A DNA stretch of 64,000 nt from Paracidovorax oryzae ATCC 19882 (GTDB lineage Bacteria > Pseudomonadota > Gammaproteobacteria > Burkholderiales > Burkholderiaceae_C), in the NCBI RefSeq assembly GCF_000687165.1, contig NZ_JMKU01000010.1:124001-188000 (forward strand), in the 5' to 3' direction. Under the pieces are notes generated by a model, which saw only the letters and a program-made list of their open reading frames with translations, had not been told where the DNA came from and searched no databases. The position numbers were made by a program, and so were the translations under genes. Every line of letters begins with the position of its first letter. Position 1 is the stretch's first letter. This document shows, piece by piece, positions 50,051 through 58,584 of the stretch.

Positions 50051-50965
50051 TCAGCGGCGGACCTTGGAGGCGAACAGCCCCTGCGGCCGCACCATCAGGA
50101 TCAGCACGATCAGCGAGAGCGTGATCACCTTGGCCATGGAGCCGGCCAGAAAGAATTCGGTGATCGACTGCGTCTGCGCGATGCCGAAGGCCGACACCAC
50201 GGTGCCCAGCAGGCTGGCCGCGCCGCCGAAGGTGACCACCAGGAAGGCATCGACGATGTAGAGCGAGCCGGAAGTAGGCCCCGTGGAGCCGATGGTGGTG
50301 AAGGCCGCGCCCGCCACGCCGGCGATGCCGCAGCCGATGGCGAAGGTGAGGCGGTCGGTCTTCTTCGTGTCGATGCCGATGGCGTTGGCCATCACGCGGT
50401 TGCTCACGGTGGCGCGCACCCGCAGGCCCCAGCGGCTCTTGTGCAGCGCGATCAGCACGCCGGCCGTCACCACCACGGTGAGTGCCAGCACGAACAGGCC
50501 GTTGACGGGAATGTCCAGCCCCTCGGCCGGTGCCCAGGAGCCCATCAGCCAGTCCGGCAGCGTGGGGCTCACTTCCTTGGGGCCGATGAAGGTGCGGAAG
50601 CACTGCTGCAGCGCCAGGCTGATGCCCCAGGTGGCCAGCAGCGTGTCCAGCGGGCGCTTGTAGAGGTGGCGGATCAGCCCCCACTCCACCAGCCAGCCGG
50701 CGGCGAACGCGAGGCCGAAGGCGGCCACGATCGACAGCGGGAAGTAGAACGGCATGAAGCCGGGCGCGTACTGCGCCGTCAGCGTCGAGCCCAGGTAGAT
50801 GGTGTAGGCGCCGATGGTCATGAACTCGCCGTGCGCCATGTTGATCACGCCCATCTGCCCGAAGATGATCGCCAGCCCCAAGCCCATGAGCAGCAGCACC
50901 GCGAACAGGCTCAGGCCCGCGAAGCCCTGCATCAGGCCGATGTTCATCATTTCGGAGAAAGTCAT
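50051..50965 (-). CDS. urtB: Urea/amide ABC transporter permease UrtB
   Basis: LivH-type permease of 304 residues: MNIGLMQGFAGLSLFAVLLL, GLAIIFGQMGVINMAHGEFM (the conserved family motif), RHLYKRPLDTLLATWGISLA and GIAGVAGAAFTTIGSTGPTS. A good AGGAG precedes the ATG at 50965. The 208 bp upstream, before urtA, include the palindromic repeat at 51118. Confidence 0.9.
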   Translation of the reverse strand: MTFSEMMNIGLMQGFAGLSLFAVLLLMGLGLAIIFGQMGVINMAHGEFMTIGAYTIYLGSTLTAQYAPGFMPFYFPLSIVAAFGLAFAAGWLVEWGLIRHLYKRPLDTLLATWGISLALQQCFRTFIGPKEVSPTLPDWLMGSWAPAEGLDIPVNGLFVLALTVVVTAGVLIALHKSRWGLRVRATVSNRVMANAIGIDTKKTDRLTFAIGCGIAGVAGAAFTTIGSTGPTSGSLYIVDAFLVVTFGGAASLLGTVVSAFGIAQTQSITEFFLAGSMAKVITLSLIVLILMVRPQGLFASKVRR

Positions 50966-51117
50966 GGTGCAGCTCCTGCGTGCAAGCCCATCGGAAGAAA
51001 TGGCGATTCGTGGGGTAATCGAGAACCGCAGTGGCAAGCCCGGGGGCACGGCGCCTGAAACTGGCGCGGCCCAAGGCGAGAGACACCGAGGAAGGGCCGC
51101 CCCGCACCGAAGGTGTC

Positions 51118-51155
51118 GCCCCCCTCCCGCGTAGCGAGAGAGGGGGGAGGCGCGC
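51118..51155. repeat. GC-rich palindromic repeat between urtA and urtB
   Basis: CCCCCCTC ... GAGGGGGG stem around GCGTAGCGA, followed by GGAGGCGCGCAGCGACTCAG. It sits just after the urtA stop (minus strand) and may attenuate transcription so that the binding protein is made in excess over the membrane parts, as is common in ABC operons. This is inference. Confidence 0.55.
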
Positions 51156-51173
51156 AGCGACTCAGGGGGTGCC

Positions 51174-52445
51174 TTACTGGTAGCCTTTAGGGAACGGATC
51201 GGGCTTGATCAGCTCGGGCGATTCGGACACCACCTTGAACGTGCCGTCCGGCAGCCCCTGGGCGATGCGCGATTTGCTCCAGAGGTGGTGGTTGGCGTCC
51301 ACCTTCACGTAGCCTTCGGGCGCGGTCTTGAGTTCGATGCCGGGCGAGGCCGCCACCACCTTGTCCACGTCGAAGCTCTTGGCCTTCTCCACTGCGGCCT
51401 TCCAGAGCCAGGGGCCCAGGTAGCCGGCCTGCGTCACGTCGCCGATCACCGCATTGGGGCCGTACTTCGCCTTGAACGCGGCCACGAACTTCTTGTTGTT
51501 CTCGTTGTCCAGCGACTGGAAATACTTCATCGACGAGTAGAAGCCCGCGAAGTTCTCCCCACCCACGCCGGTCATCTCGTCTTCGGTGACCGACAGCGTC
51601 ACCAGCAACTGCTTGTCGCCCGTGATGCCGGCCGCCTTGAGCGCCTTGTAGAAGGCCACGTTGGAGCCGCCCACCACCGCCACGAAGATGCAGTCGGGCT
51701 TCTGCACCTTGATCTTGTTCATCAGCGAGCCGAAGTTGGTGCTGCCCAGCGGGTAGTACTCCTCGCCGACGACCTTGCCCTTCTGGAAGTTCTCGATGTG
51801 CTTGCGCGCGATCTTCATCGAGGTGCGCGGCCAGATGTAGTCGGAGCCGATCAGGAAGAAAGTCTTGGCCTTCTTCTCCTTCTGCGCCCAGTCCAGGCTG
51901 TAGAGGATCTGCTGCGTGGCTTCCTGGCCCGTGTAGATCACGTTCTTCGACTGCTCCAGGCCCTCGTAGAAGGTGGGGTAGTACAGCAGGCCGTTCTCCT
52001 TCTCGAAGATCGGCAGCACGGCCTTGCGCGAGGCGCTGGTCCAGCAGCCGAACACGGCCGCGCAGTGGTCGTTGATGAGCAGCTTCTTGGCCTTCTCCGC
52101 GAAAGTGGGCCAGTCGGAGGCGCCGTCTTCCTTGATGACCTTGATCTTGCGGCCCAGCACGCCGCCCATGGCGTTGATCTGGTCGATGGCGAGTTGCTCG
52201 GCCTGGATGGAGCCCGTCTCCGAAATCGCCATCGTGCCCGTGGCCGAATGCAGCTGGCCCACCGTCACTTCGGTGTCGGTCACGGCCAGCTTGGTCGTGT
52301 TGACCTGCGCGGTGGGCTGGGCATGGCCCCAGGCCGGCAGGCCGGCGATGGACGCGGCGCCCATGGCCTGCAGCAGGCGGCGGCGGCCCGCGTCGGCGCT
52401 GGCCAGGGGGGACGAAACGTTCCGGGGGTCGAGGGGATGCTTCAT
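51174..52445 (-). CDS. urtA: Urea/short-chain amide ABC transporter substrate-binding protein
   Basis: Receptor of 423 residues with a Tat-like signal (DAGRRRLLQAMGAASIAGLP) and the UrtA/FmdD/AmiC fold: VTVGQLHSATGTMAISE, VFGCWTSASRKAVLPIFE, LLYYPTFYEGLEQSKNVIYT, SDYIWPRTSMKIARKHIE and EDEMTGVGGENFAGFYSS. AAGGAG lies before the ATG at 52445. With formamidase and amidase genes downstream, the natural ligands are probably formamide, acetamide or urea; the fmdD name would be equally fair. It is divergent from the NCS1-kinase gene. Confidence 0.9.
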   Translation of the reverse strand: MKHPLDPRNVSSPLASADAGRRRLLQAMGAASIAGLPAWGHAQPTAQVNTTKLAVTDTEVTVGQLHSATGTMAISETGSIQAEQLAIDQINAMGGVLGRKIKVIKEDGASDWPTFAEKAKKLLINDHCAAVFGCWTSASRKAVLPIFEKENGLLYYPTFYEGLEQSKNVIYTGQEATQQILYSLDWAQKEKKAKTFFLIGSDYIWPRTSMKIARKHIENFQKGKVVGEEYYPLGSTNFGSLMNKIKVQKPDCIFVAVVGGSNVAFYKALKAAGITGDKQLLVTLSVTEDEMTGVGGENFAGFYSSMKYFQSLDNENNKKFVAAFKAKYGPNAVIGDVTQAGYLGPWLWKAAVEKAKSFDVDKVVAASPGIELKTAPEGYVKVDANHHLWSKSRIAQGLPDGTFKVVSESPELIKPDPFPKGYQ

Positions 52446-52550
52446 GAAGGCGCTCCTTGCGTCTGGCGGGTGGATGGCGGCGGTGGTGTCGTACCGGATG
52501 GACGACAGGTGCCGCGCTGGAATGAAGGTTAGGGAGAACCCTGCGAAGCG

Positions 52551-52574
52551 CCCATACGTCAATTAACGTAGGGG
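52551..52574. promoter_or_regulatory. Palindromic site in urtA/NCS1-kinase intergenic region
   Basis: CCCATACGTCAATTAACGTA followed by GGGG forms an inverted repeat TACGT-N6-ACGTA with near-matching CCC/GGG flanks. It is 106 bp upstream of urtA and 59 bp upstream of the kinase gene, and is a candidate site for the LuxR-type regulator encoded at 56081. Confidence 0.5.
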
Positions 52575-52632
52575 GCCTGCGTACGGCGCCGCCCGCGACG
52601 CACCAAGAACGTTTCTTGCATGCGGTCCGGGC

Positions 52633-55600
52633 ATGGCCGCCCACCCCACCGCCACCCCTGCCGATGCCCCCGCCGCGACGCAGACGATCTTCCGCTTCCG
52701 GCGCGAATACAACGCCTGGGTGGCCGACGAGTCGATGGAGGACTACGCGCTGCGCTACACGCCCAAGGGCTTCCGGCGCTGGAGCGAATTCCGCGTGGCG
52801 AACACCGCGTTCGGCTCGCTCTCGTTCCTGGCGCTGGAGGCCATCGGCGGCGCGGTCGCGCTCAACTACGGCTTCGCCAACGCGATGTGGGCGATCCTCG
52901 CGGTGGGCGTGCTGATCTTCCTCACGGGCCTGCCGATCGCCTACTGCGCTGCGCGCTACGGTCTGGACATGGACCTGCTCACGCGCGGCGCGGGCTTCGG
53001 CTACCTGGGCTCGACCATCACCTCGCTGATCTACGCGGTGTTCACCTTCATCTTCTTCGCGCTGGAGGCGGCCATCATGGCGCTCGCCCTGCAGCTGGTG
53101 GTGGACTGGCCGCTGCAGTGGTGCTATGTGCTCTCGTCCCTCGTCATCCTGCCGCTCGCCATGCGCGGCATCACGCTGATCTCGCGCCTGCAGGCCTGGA
53201 CGCAGCCGCTGTGGCTCTTCCTGCTGCTGCTGCCTTTCGTGTGGATCGCGCTCGCGCAGCCGCAGCTCTACCGCGACTTCGCCAGCCTCTCGGGCCTCAA
53301 GAGCGGCAGCAGCCAGTTCGATCCGCTCATGTTCGGTGCGGCCTGCGCGGTGATCTTCTCGCTGGTGGTGCAGATCGGCGAGCAGGTGGACTTCCTGCGC
53401 TTTCTGCCCGAGCGCACCGCCGCCAACCGCTGGCGCTGGTGGGGCGCGGTGCTGGTGGCCGGGCCCGGCTGGATCGCCATGGGCATGCTCAAGATGGCGG
53501 GCGGCGCCTTCCTCGCGTTCGCGGCGCTGCAGTTCGAGGTCGGCGTGCACCGTGCGGCCGAGCCCACGCAGATGTTCCTGGCCGGCTTCCAGCAGGTGAT
53601 GCAGTCCCTCGGCCTGCCGGGCATGGCGGTGGCCGTGACGGTGCTGTTCGTGGTGGTCTCGCAGATCAAGATCAACCTGACGAATGCGTATGCGGGCTCG
53701 CTGGCCTGGTCCAACTTCTTCGCGCGCGTCACCCGCAGCCATCCGGGGCGCGTGGTGTGGCTGGTGTTCAACGTGGGCATCGCCACGCTGCTGATGACGC
53801 TGGGCGTGTTCGGCGCGCTGGAGAAGGTGCTGGCGGTGTACAGCAACGTGGCCATCGCCTGGGTGGGCGCGCTGGTGGCCGACCTGGTCATCAACAAGCC
53901 GCTGGGCCTGTCGCCGCGGGGCATCGAGTTCCGCCGCGCGCACCTGTACGACTTCAACCCCGTCGGCCTGGGCGCCATGGTGCTGGCCGCGGCCGTGGCC
54001 TGCTGCGCCTATGCCGGCCTGCTGGGCGAGGCCGCGGCGGCGTTCTCGCCCTTCATCGCCCTGGCCCTGTCGATGGCGCTCGCGCCGCTGTTCGCGTGGT
54101 GGACCGGCGGGCGCTACTACCTGGCCCGGCAGCCCGCCACCGGCTGGGCGCCGGGCGAGCTGGTGCGCTGCGCCGTCTGCGAGAACCGTTTCGAATCCGA
54201 GGACATGGCCCGCTGCCCCGCCTATGGCGCCGCCATCTGCTCGCTGTGCTGCTCACTCGAATCGCGCTGCCACGACCGCTGCAAGACCGGTTCGCGCGCA
54301 GCCGACCAGTTGCGCACCCTGGCCGCGCTGCTGCTGCCACGCGCCTGGGCCGCGAAGATGAACTTCCGGCTGGGCCAGTACCTGATGGTGTTCGCCTCGC
54401 TCTGCGCGGTGGTCGCCTTCCTGGTGGGCGTCGTGTATGTGCAGGAAGGGCTGGAGACACCCGCGCAGTTCCTGCGCACGCCCTTCCTCAAGGTCTATGC
54501 CCTGCTGGCCCTGCTCGCGGCCGTGTGCGCGTGGTGGGTGGTGCTCAGCACCGACAGCCGGCGCATGGCGCAGGACGAATCCGAGCGCCAGACCCAGCTG
54601 CTGCTGCAGGAGATCGAGGCGCACAAGCGCACCGACGCCGAGCTGCAGGCCGCGCGCGACCGCGCTGAGGCCGCCAACATGGCCAAGACCCGCTACGTGG
54701 CGGGCATGACGCACGAGCTGCGCTCGCCGCTCAACAGCATCCTGGGCTACACCCAGATCCTGCAGAAGGCGCCGCCGGATGCGCACGCGCTGCGCGACGC
54801 GCTCTCCACGATCGAGCGCAGCGGCCGGCACATGCATGCGCTGATCGACGACTCGCTCGAACTCGCCCGCATCGAGGCCGGCCGGCTGCGCCAGGCCGTC
54901 GCGCCGCTGCCGCTGGCCGAGCTGGTGCGCGACGTGGAAGGCATGCTGCGGCCACAGGCCGAGGCCAGGGGGCTGGCCTTCGCCGTGGAGGTGCTGGGCA
55001 CCATGCCCGCATGGATCCGCGCGGATGCCAAACGACTGCGGCAGATCCTGATCAACCTGCTCTCCAACGCGGTGCGCTTCACCCGGCAGGGCGAAGTGCG
55101 GCTGCGCCTGGACTTCCGCGCCCACGTCGCGCGCATCGAGGTGATCGACACCGGCATCGGCATCGAGCCGCAGGACCTGGAGCGCATCTTCCTGCCGTTC
55201 GAGCGCGGCAGCGCCGGCCGCCGCGCCAGCGAGCCCGGCACCGGCCTGGGCCTGACCATCACCCACCTGCTGACCGAGCTCATGGGCGGGCAGCTCAGCG
55301 TGCGCAGCACCGTGGGCGAGGGCAGCACCTTCACCGCGCGCCTGTACCTGCCCGCCGCCGCGCCCGACCCGGCCTGGCAGCCCGCCCAGGCCGCCGCGCT
55401 GCGGCCCGTGGTGGGCTACCGGCCGCCGCGCCGCACCCTGCTGGTGGTGGACGACCAGCCGCTGCAGCGCCAGCTGCTCGCGGGCCTGCTGGTGCCGCTG
55501 GGCTTCGACGTGCGCGAAGCCGCGAGCGGGCGCGAATGCCTGGAGATCGTGCGCCAGTCGCCCCCGGACCTGGTGCTGCTCGACATCAGCATGGACGACC

Positions 55601-56103
55601 TGGACGGCTGGCAGACCGCCGCACTGCTGCGCGAGCGCCTGCCGGCTGCGGAGCTGCCCATCGTCTTCGTCTCGGCCAACCAGTTCGACAACGACGGCGC
55701 GCGCGTGGCCGCCCATGGGTGCCAGGGCTTCGTGGGCAAGCCGGTGGTGGAATCGGAGCTGCTGCAGGCCCTGCAGTCCGCGCTCGGGCTGCAGTGGCTG
55801 CACGATCCGGCGCCGGAAGCTGCCCCCGCGGGCCCCGGCGCCCCGCCGGAGCAGGCCGGTGCCGCGGCGGCATCCGCAGGCCCGCTGCCGGAGCCGCTGC
55901 GCGAGGCGCTGCACCACCTGGCCCGCACCGGCCAGGCCACCGCGCTGCGCTCCCACCTGCACGCGGCGCGCAACGAACACCTCCTCCATGCCGCGCAGCT
56001 GGAATCGCTGCAGGACGCCGCCGACCGGCTGGACTTCGACCGGCTCACCCGGCTGCTGCGCGCCCCCGAAGACGACACCGATGATGAACCCGCCCGACCC
56101 TGA
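52633..56103 (+). CDS. NCS1 permease-histidine kinase-receiver fusion sensor
   Basis: Protein of 1156 residues with an unusual order. Residues about 30-500 form a complete NCS1 (purine/cytosine permease) fold with about 12 helices (ANTAFGSLSFLALEAIGGAV, QVDFLRFLPERT, INLTNAYAGSLAWSNFF). Residues about 513-548 form a Cys cluster (VRCAVCENRF ... ARC ... ICSLCCSLESRCHDRC) that looks zinc-binding. Two more helices lie at about 577-640, then a coiled coil. The HisKA domain has the H-box MTHELRSPLNSIL near 695, and the HATPase has LINLLSNAVRF, DTGIGIEP and GTGLGLTI. A receiver is at about 936-1055 (LVVDDQPLQ, Asp in LVLLDISMDDLDG). The gene overlaps the response-regulator gene by 23 bp and is divergent from urtA, so it should sense or transport an amide or nucleobase-like signal to control that operon. 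Confidence 0.88.
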   Translation: MAAHPTATPADAPAATQTIFRFRREYNAWVADESMEDYALRYTPKGFRRWSEFRVANTAFGSLSFLALEAIGGAVALNYGFANAMWAILAVGVLIFLTGLPIAYCAARYGLDMDLLTRGAGFGYLGSTITSLIYAVFTFIFFALEAAIMALALQLVVDWPLQWCYVLSSLVILPLAMRGITLISRLQAWTQPLWLFLLLLPFVWIALAQPQLYRDFASLSGLKSGSSQFDPLMFGAACAVIFSLVVQIGEQVDFLRFLPERTAANRWRWWGAVLVAGPGWIAMGMLKMAGGAFLAFAALQFEVGVHRAAEPTQMFLAGFQQVMQSLGLPGMAVAVTVLFVVVSQIKINLTNAYAGSLAWSNFFARVTRSHPGRVVWLVFNVGIATLLMTLGVFGALEKVLAVYSNVAIAWVGALVADLVINKPLGLSPRGIEFRRAHLYDFNPVGLGAMVLAAAVACCAYAGLLGEAAAAFSPFIALALSMALAPLFAWWTGGRYYLARQPATGWAPGELVRCAVCENRFESEDMARCPAYGAAICSLCCSLESRCHDRCKTGSRAADQLRTLAALLLPRAWAAKMNFRLGQYLMVFASLCAVVAFLVGVVYVQEGLETPAQFLRTPFLKVYALLALLAAVCAWWVVLSTDSRRMAQDESERQTQLLLQEIEAHKRTDAELQAARDRAEAANMAKTRYVAGMTHELRSPLNSILGYTQILQKAPPDAHALRDALSTIERSGRHMHALIDDSLELARIEAGRLRQAVAPLPLAELVRDVEGMLRPQAEARGLAFAVEVLGTMPAWIRADAKRLRQILINLLSNAVRFTRQGEVRLRLDFRAHVARIEVIDTGIGIEPQDLERIFLPFERGSAGRRASEPGTGLGLTITHLLTELMGGQLSVRSTVGEGSTFTARLYLPAAAPDPAWQPAQAAALRPVVGYRPPRRTLLVVDDQPLQRQLLAGLLVPLGFDVREAASGRECLEIVRQSPPDLVLLDISMDDLDGWQTAALLRERLPAAELPIVFVSANQFDNDGARVAAHGCQGFVGKPVVESELLQALQSALGLQWLHDPAPEAAPAGPGAPPEQAGAAAASAGPLPEPLREALHHLARTGQATALRSHLHAARNEHLLHAAQLESLQDAADRLDFDRLTRLLRAPEDDTDDEPARP

Positions 56104-57013
56104 TCCCGCCTCCGCATCCCTGTCCCGCGCCGTGGCGCAGCGCGCCATCCTCGTGGTGGACGACGACATCGCCACCCTGCGCATGCTCGGCGATGCGCTG
56201 GCCGCCGAAGGCTACGCCGTGCTGGCCGCGCGCGATGCCGACGAGGCGCTCGAGCGCTTCGACCTGGCCGTGCCCGACGGCGTGCTGCTGGACGCCGTCA
56301 TGCCCGGCACCGACGGCTTCACGCTCTGCGCCCGCATCAAGGCCACGCCGCCCTGGTCGCACGTGCCCATCGTGTTCATGACCGGCCTGTCGGAAACCGA
56401 CCAGATCGTGCGCGGCTTCGCGGCCGGCGGGGTGGACTACGTGGTCAAGCCCCTGCGCCTGCCCGAGGTGCTGGCCCGGCTGGCCACGCACGTCGCCAAC
56501 GCCCGCGCCGCCCGGCTGGCGCGCGAGGCGGTAGACGTGGCCGGCATGGGCGTGGTGGTGCTGGATGGGCAGGACCGCATCGCCTGGCGCTCGCCCCAGG
56601 CCACGCGCTGGCTGGAGGCCGCTTTCGCCGCCGAACCCGCGCCGGGCCCCGCCATGGCGCGCTGGCTGACCCAGGCGCAGCAGGCGGGCGAAGGCGCCAC
56701 CGGGCTGGAGCCTGGCCAGCGCCTCCTGGCGCGTCCGCTCGGCGCCAGCGGGCTGGGCGAGACCATGCTGCTGCTGTCGGTGCAGGCCGCCGGCGAGGCA
56801 CCCGCGACGCGCCTGCCCCGCGTGGACCTGACCCCGCGCGAGACCGAGGTGCTGTCCTGGATCGCCAAGGGCAAGACCAACCGCGACATCGCCGACATCC
56901 TGGGCATGAGCCCGCGCACGGTGAACAAGCACCTGGAGCACATCTTCGAGAAGCTCGGCGTGGAGACGCGCACCGCGGCGGCCGCCCTGGCAGGGCAGTG
57001 GCTCCAGGAATGA
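56081..57013 (+). CDS. LuxR-type response regulator
   Basis: Regulator of 310 residues: receiver at about 20-135 (ILVVDDDIATLRM, Asp in GVLLDAVMPGTDG, Lys in YVVKPLRLPE), a middle PAS-like segment (about 150-235) and a LuxR helix-turn-helix at about 245-305 (LTPRETEVLSWIAKGKTNRD, SPRTVNKHLEHIFEKLGVET). It overlaps the hybrid kinase gene by 23 bp and is certainly its partner. The palindrome at 52551 is a candidate target, which would place the urt/fmd/ami operon under its control. Confidence 0.9.
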   Translation: MMNPPDPDPASASLSRAVAQRAILVVDDDIATLRMLGDALAAEGYAVLAARDADEALERFDLAVPDGVLLDAVMPGTDGFTLCARIKATPPWSHVPIVFMTGLSETDQIVRGFAAGGVDYVVKPLRLPEVLARLATHVANARAARLAREAVDVAGMGVVVLDGQDRIAWRSPQATRWLEAAFAAEPAPGPAMARWLTQAQQAGEGATGLEPGQRLLARPLGASGLGETMLLLSVQAAGEAPATRLPRVDLTPRETEVLSWIAKGKTNRDIADILGMSPRTVNKHLEHIFEKLGVETRTAAAALAGQWLQE

Positions 57014-57020
57014 CGCCGGA

Positions 57021-57509
57021 TCAGCCCCGCGCCGAGGCCGGCAGGCCGAACACCCGGTCGAAGAGCCAGTTGAAGACGAAGGTATAGCCCAGGAAGAACA
57101 GCAGCAGGCCCAGGTCCATCACCAGCGCCTGCCAGAGGGTCACGTCGAACCACCAGGCAAAGAGCGGCACCAGGATGAGCGCCAGCCCGCCCTCGAAGCC
57201 GATCGCATGGGCCACGCGGCGCGCCACGCTGCGGCCGCGTACCGCCTGCCGCGACTCCCAGCGCTCGAACGCCCAGTTGAAGCCGACGTTCCAGACGATG
57301 GCGATCACCGAGCACGCCACCGCCACGGCGCTGGAATGGCCGGCGCCCTGCCCCGTCAGCATGGCCAGGCCGGCGGTCGCGAAGGCGATGGCGATCAGTT
57401 CGTAGAGCGAGACATAGACCACGCGGCGCCAGGGGCCCTGCAGGCCCGGGGCTTCACGTGCGCCAGCGGATGCGGAGACGGCGGCGGAAGAGGAGGATGG
57501 CACGGACAT
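57021..57509 (-). CDS. PACE-type (BTP-domain) multidrug/biocide efflux transporter
   Basis: Membrane protein of 162 residues with four helices arranged as two bacterial transmembrane pair domains: RVVYVSLYELIAIAFATAGL with GFNWAFERWE, then HAIGFEGGLALILVPLFAWW with GYTFVFNWLFDRVFG. This is the architecture of AceI/PACE proteins that export chlorhexidine and polyamines. The N-terminal 20 residues are a Ser/Ala-rich extension. It is divergent from a LysR gene, as aceI is from aceR. Confidence 0.85.
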   Translation of the reverse strand: MSVPSSSSAAVSASAGAREAPGLQGPWRRVVYVSLYELIAIAFATAGLAMLTGQGAGHSSAVAVACSVIAIVWNVGFNWAFERWESRQAVRGRSVARRVAHAIGFEGGLALILVPLFAWWFDVTLWQALVMDLGLLLFFLGYTFVFNWLFDRVFGLPASARG

Positions 57510-57517
57510 GCGTCGCA

Positions 57518-57546
57518 CTTTATGTGTGCCACGCTGATACATAAAG
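57518..57546. promoter_or_regulatory. Palindromic LysR operator between PACE and LysR genes
   Basis: CTTTATGT and ACATAAAG are perfect 8-bp inverted arms with a 13-bp spacer, lying in the 72-bp gap between the divergent starts at 57509 and 57582. Confidence 0.65.
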
Positions 57547-57581
57547 TCAGCTTGTTTCAGTTTTTCTGATAGAACGACGGC

Positions 57582-58553
57582 ATGGCATTTTCTTCCGACA
57601 GCGTGAACGTATTCCTGGCAGTGCTGGACAACGGCTCGTTCTCGGCCGCCGCCCGGGCACTCTCGCGCGTACCCTCGGCCGTGAGCATGACCATCGCCCA
57701 CCTGGAGGCCGAGCTGGACGTGCAGCTCTTCGACCGCAGCGGGCGCGAGCCGCGCCCCACCCCCGCCGCCCGCGCGCTGGAGCCCCAGGCCCGGCTGCTG
57801 GGCGCGCAGTTGCGCCAGCTCAATGCGCAGGCCCTGGCGCTCACCCAGGGGCTGGAAGAGCGCCTGACGATCGCCATCGCGCCCGAACTGCTGGCCGGCC
57901 CCTGGACCGAGGCGCTGGCCGCGCTCACTGCCGAGTACCCCCAGCTGCAGGCGGAGGTGCTGGCCGCACCGCAGGCCGACGCCATGGCGCTGCTGCACGC
58001 GGGCCGCGCCCAGCTGGCGCTGGTGTTCGAGCGCTCCAGCCTGGATGGACGGGAAGGTTTCCAGGAAGTGGGCAGCGAGACGCTGGTGGCGGTCATCGCG
58101 CCGCAGCATCCGGTCATGCAGGCCTCCGCCGGCGCGCCGCTGAGCGAAGTCCACCTGACCACCACGCGCCAGATCGTCGTGGCCGGGCGCGATCTCGCGC
58201 AGACCGATCCGCGCTTCGTGTTCGCGCGCCACCACTGGCGCACCGACAACCACCTGGCCGCGCTCAGCCTCATCGAGGCCGGCCTGGGCTGGGGCTGGCA
58301 GCCGCGCGAACTGGTGGACCCGCGCATCCAGGCCGGCTCGCTGGTGGAAATGCCGTTCGACAACCTCTCCAACGGCGTGGAGCTGTGGGTGGATGTGGTC
58401 TGGTCCAGGGAGCGGCCACAGGGCCTGGGCGCGCGGCGTTTCGTGGAGCGGCTGCGGCAGTCCGCCCAGGCTCCTGCAGGCCGCGGCAGCGGAGGTGATA
58501 CAGGCTTGCAGAAATTACATCCGGCAAAACAAAGCCGCGGACGAGCGTCCTAG
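57582..58553 (+). CDS. LysR-family regulator (AceR-like)
   Basis: Regulator of 323 residues: winged helix at 1-60 (VFLAVLDNGSFSAAARAL, VPSAVSMTIAHLEAELDVQL) and an effector domain to about 295 (RLTIAIAPELLAGPWTEALA, HHWRTDNHLAALSLIEAGLG). The Gly/Ser-rich tail is long. It is divergent from the PACE efflux gene with a palindrome between them, so it should activate that pump when the toxic compound or polyamine is present. Confidence 0.88.
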   Translation: MAFSSDSVNVFLAVLDNGSFSAAARALSRVPSAVSMTIAHLEAELDVQLFDRSGREPRPTPAARALEPQARLLGAQLRQLNAQALALTQGLEERLTIAIAPELLAGPWTEALAALTAEYPQLQAEVLAAPQADAMALLHAGRAQLALVFERSSLDGREGFQEVGSETLVAVIAPQHPVMQASAGAPLSEVHLTTTRQIVVAGRDLAQTDPRFVFARHHWRTDNHLAALSLIEAGLGWGWQPRELVDPRIQAGSLVEMPFDNLSNGVELWVDVVWSRERPQGLGARRFVERLRQSAQAPAGRGSGGDTGLQKLHPAKQSRGRAS

Positions 58554-58584
58554 ACTGGCGCGTCTCCATTCCACGGATGGGCCC

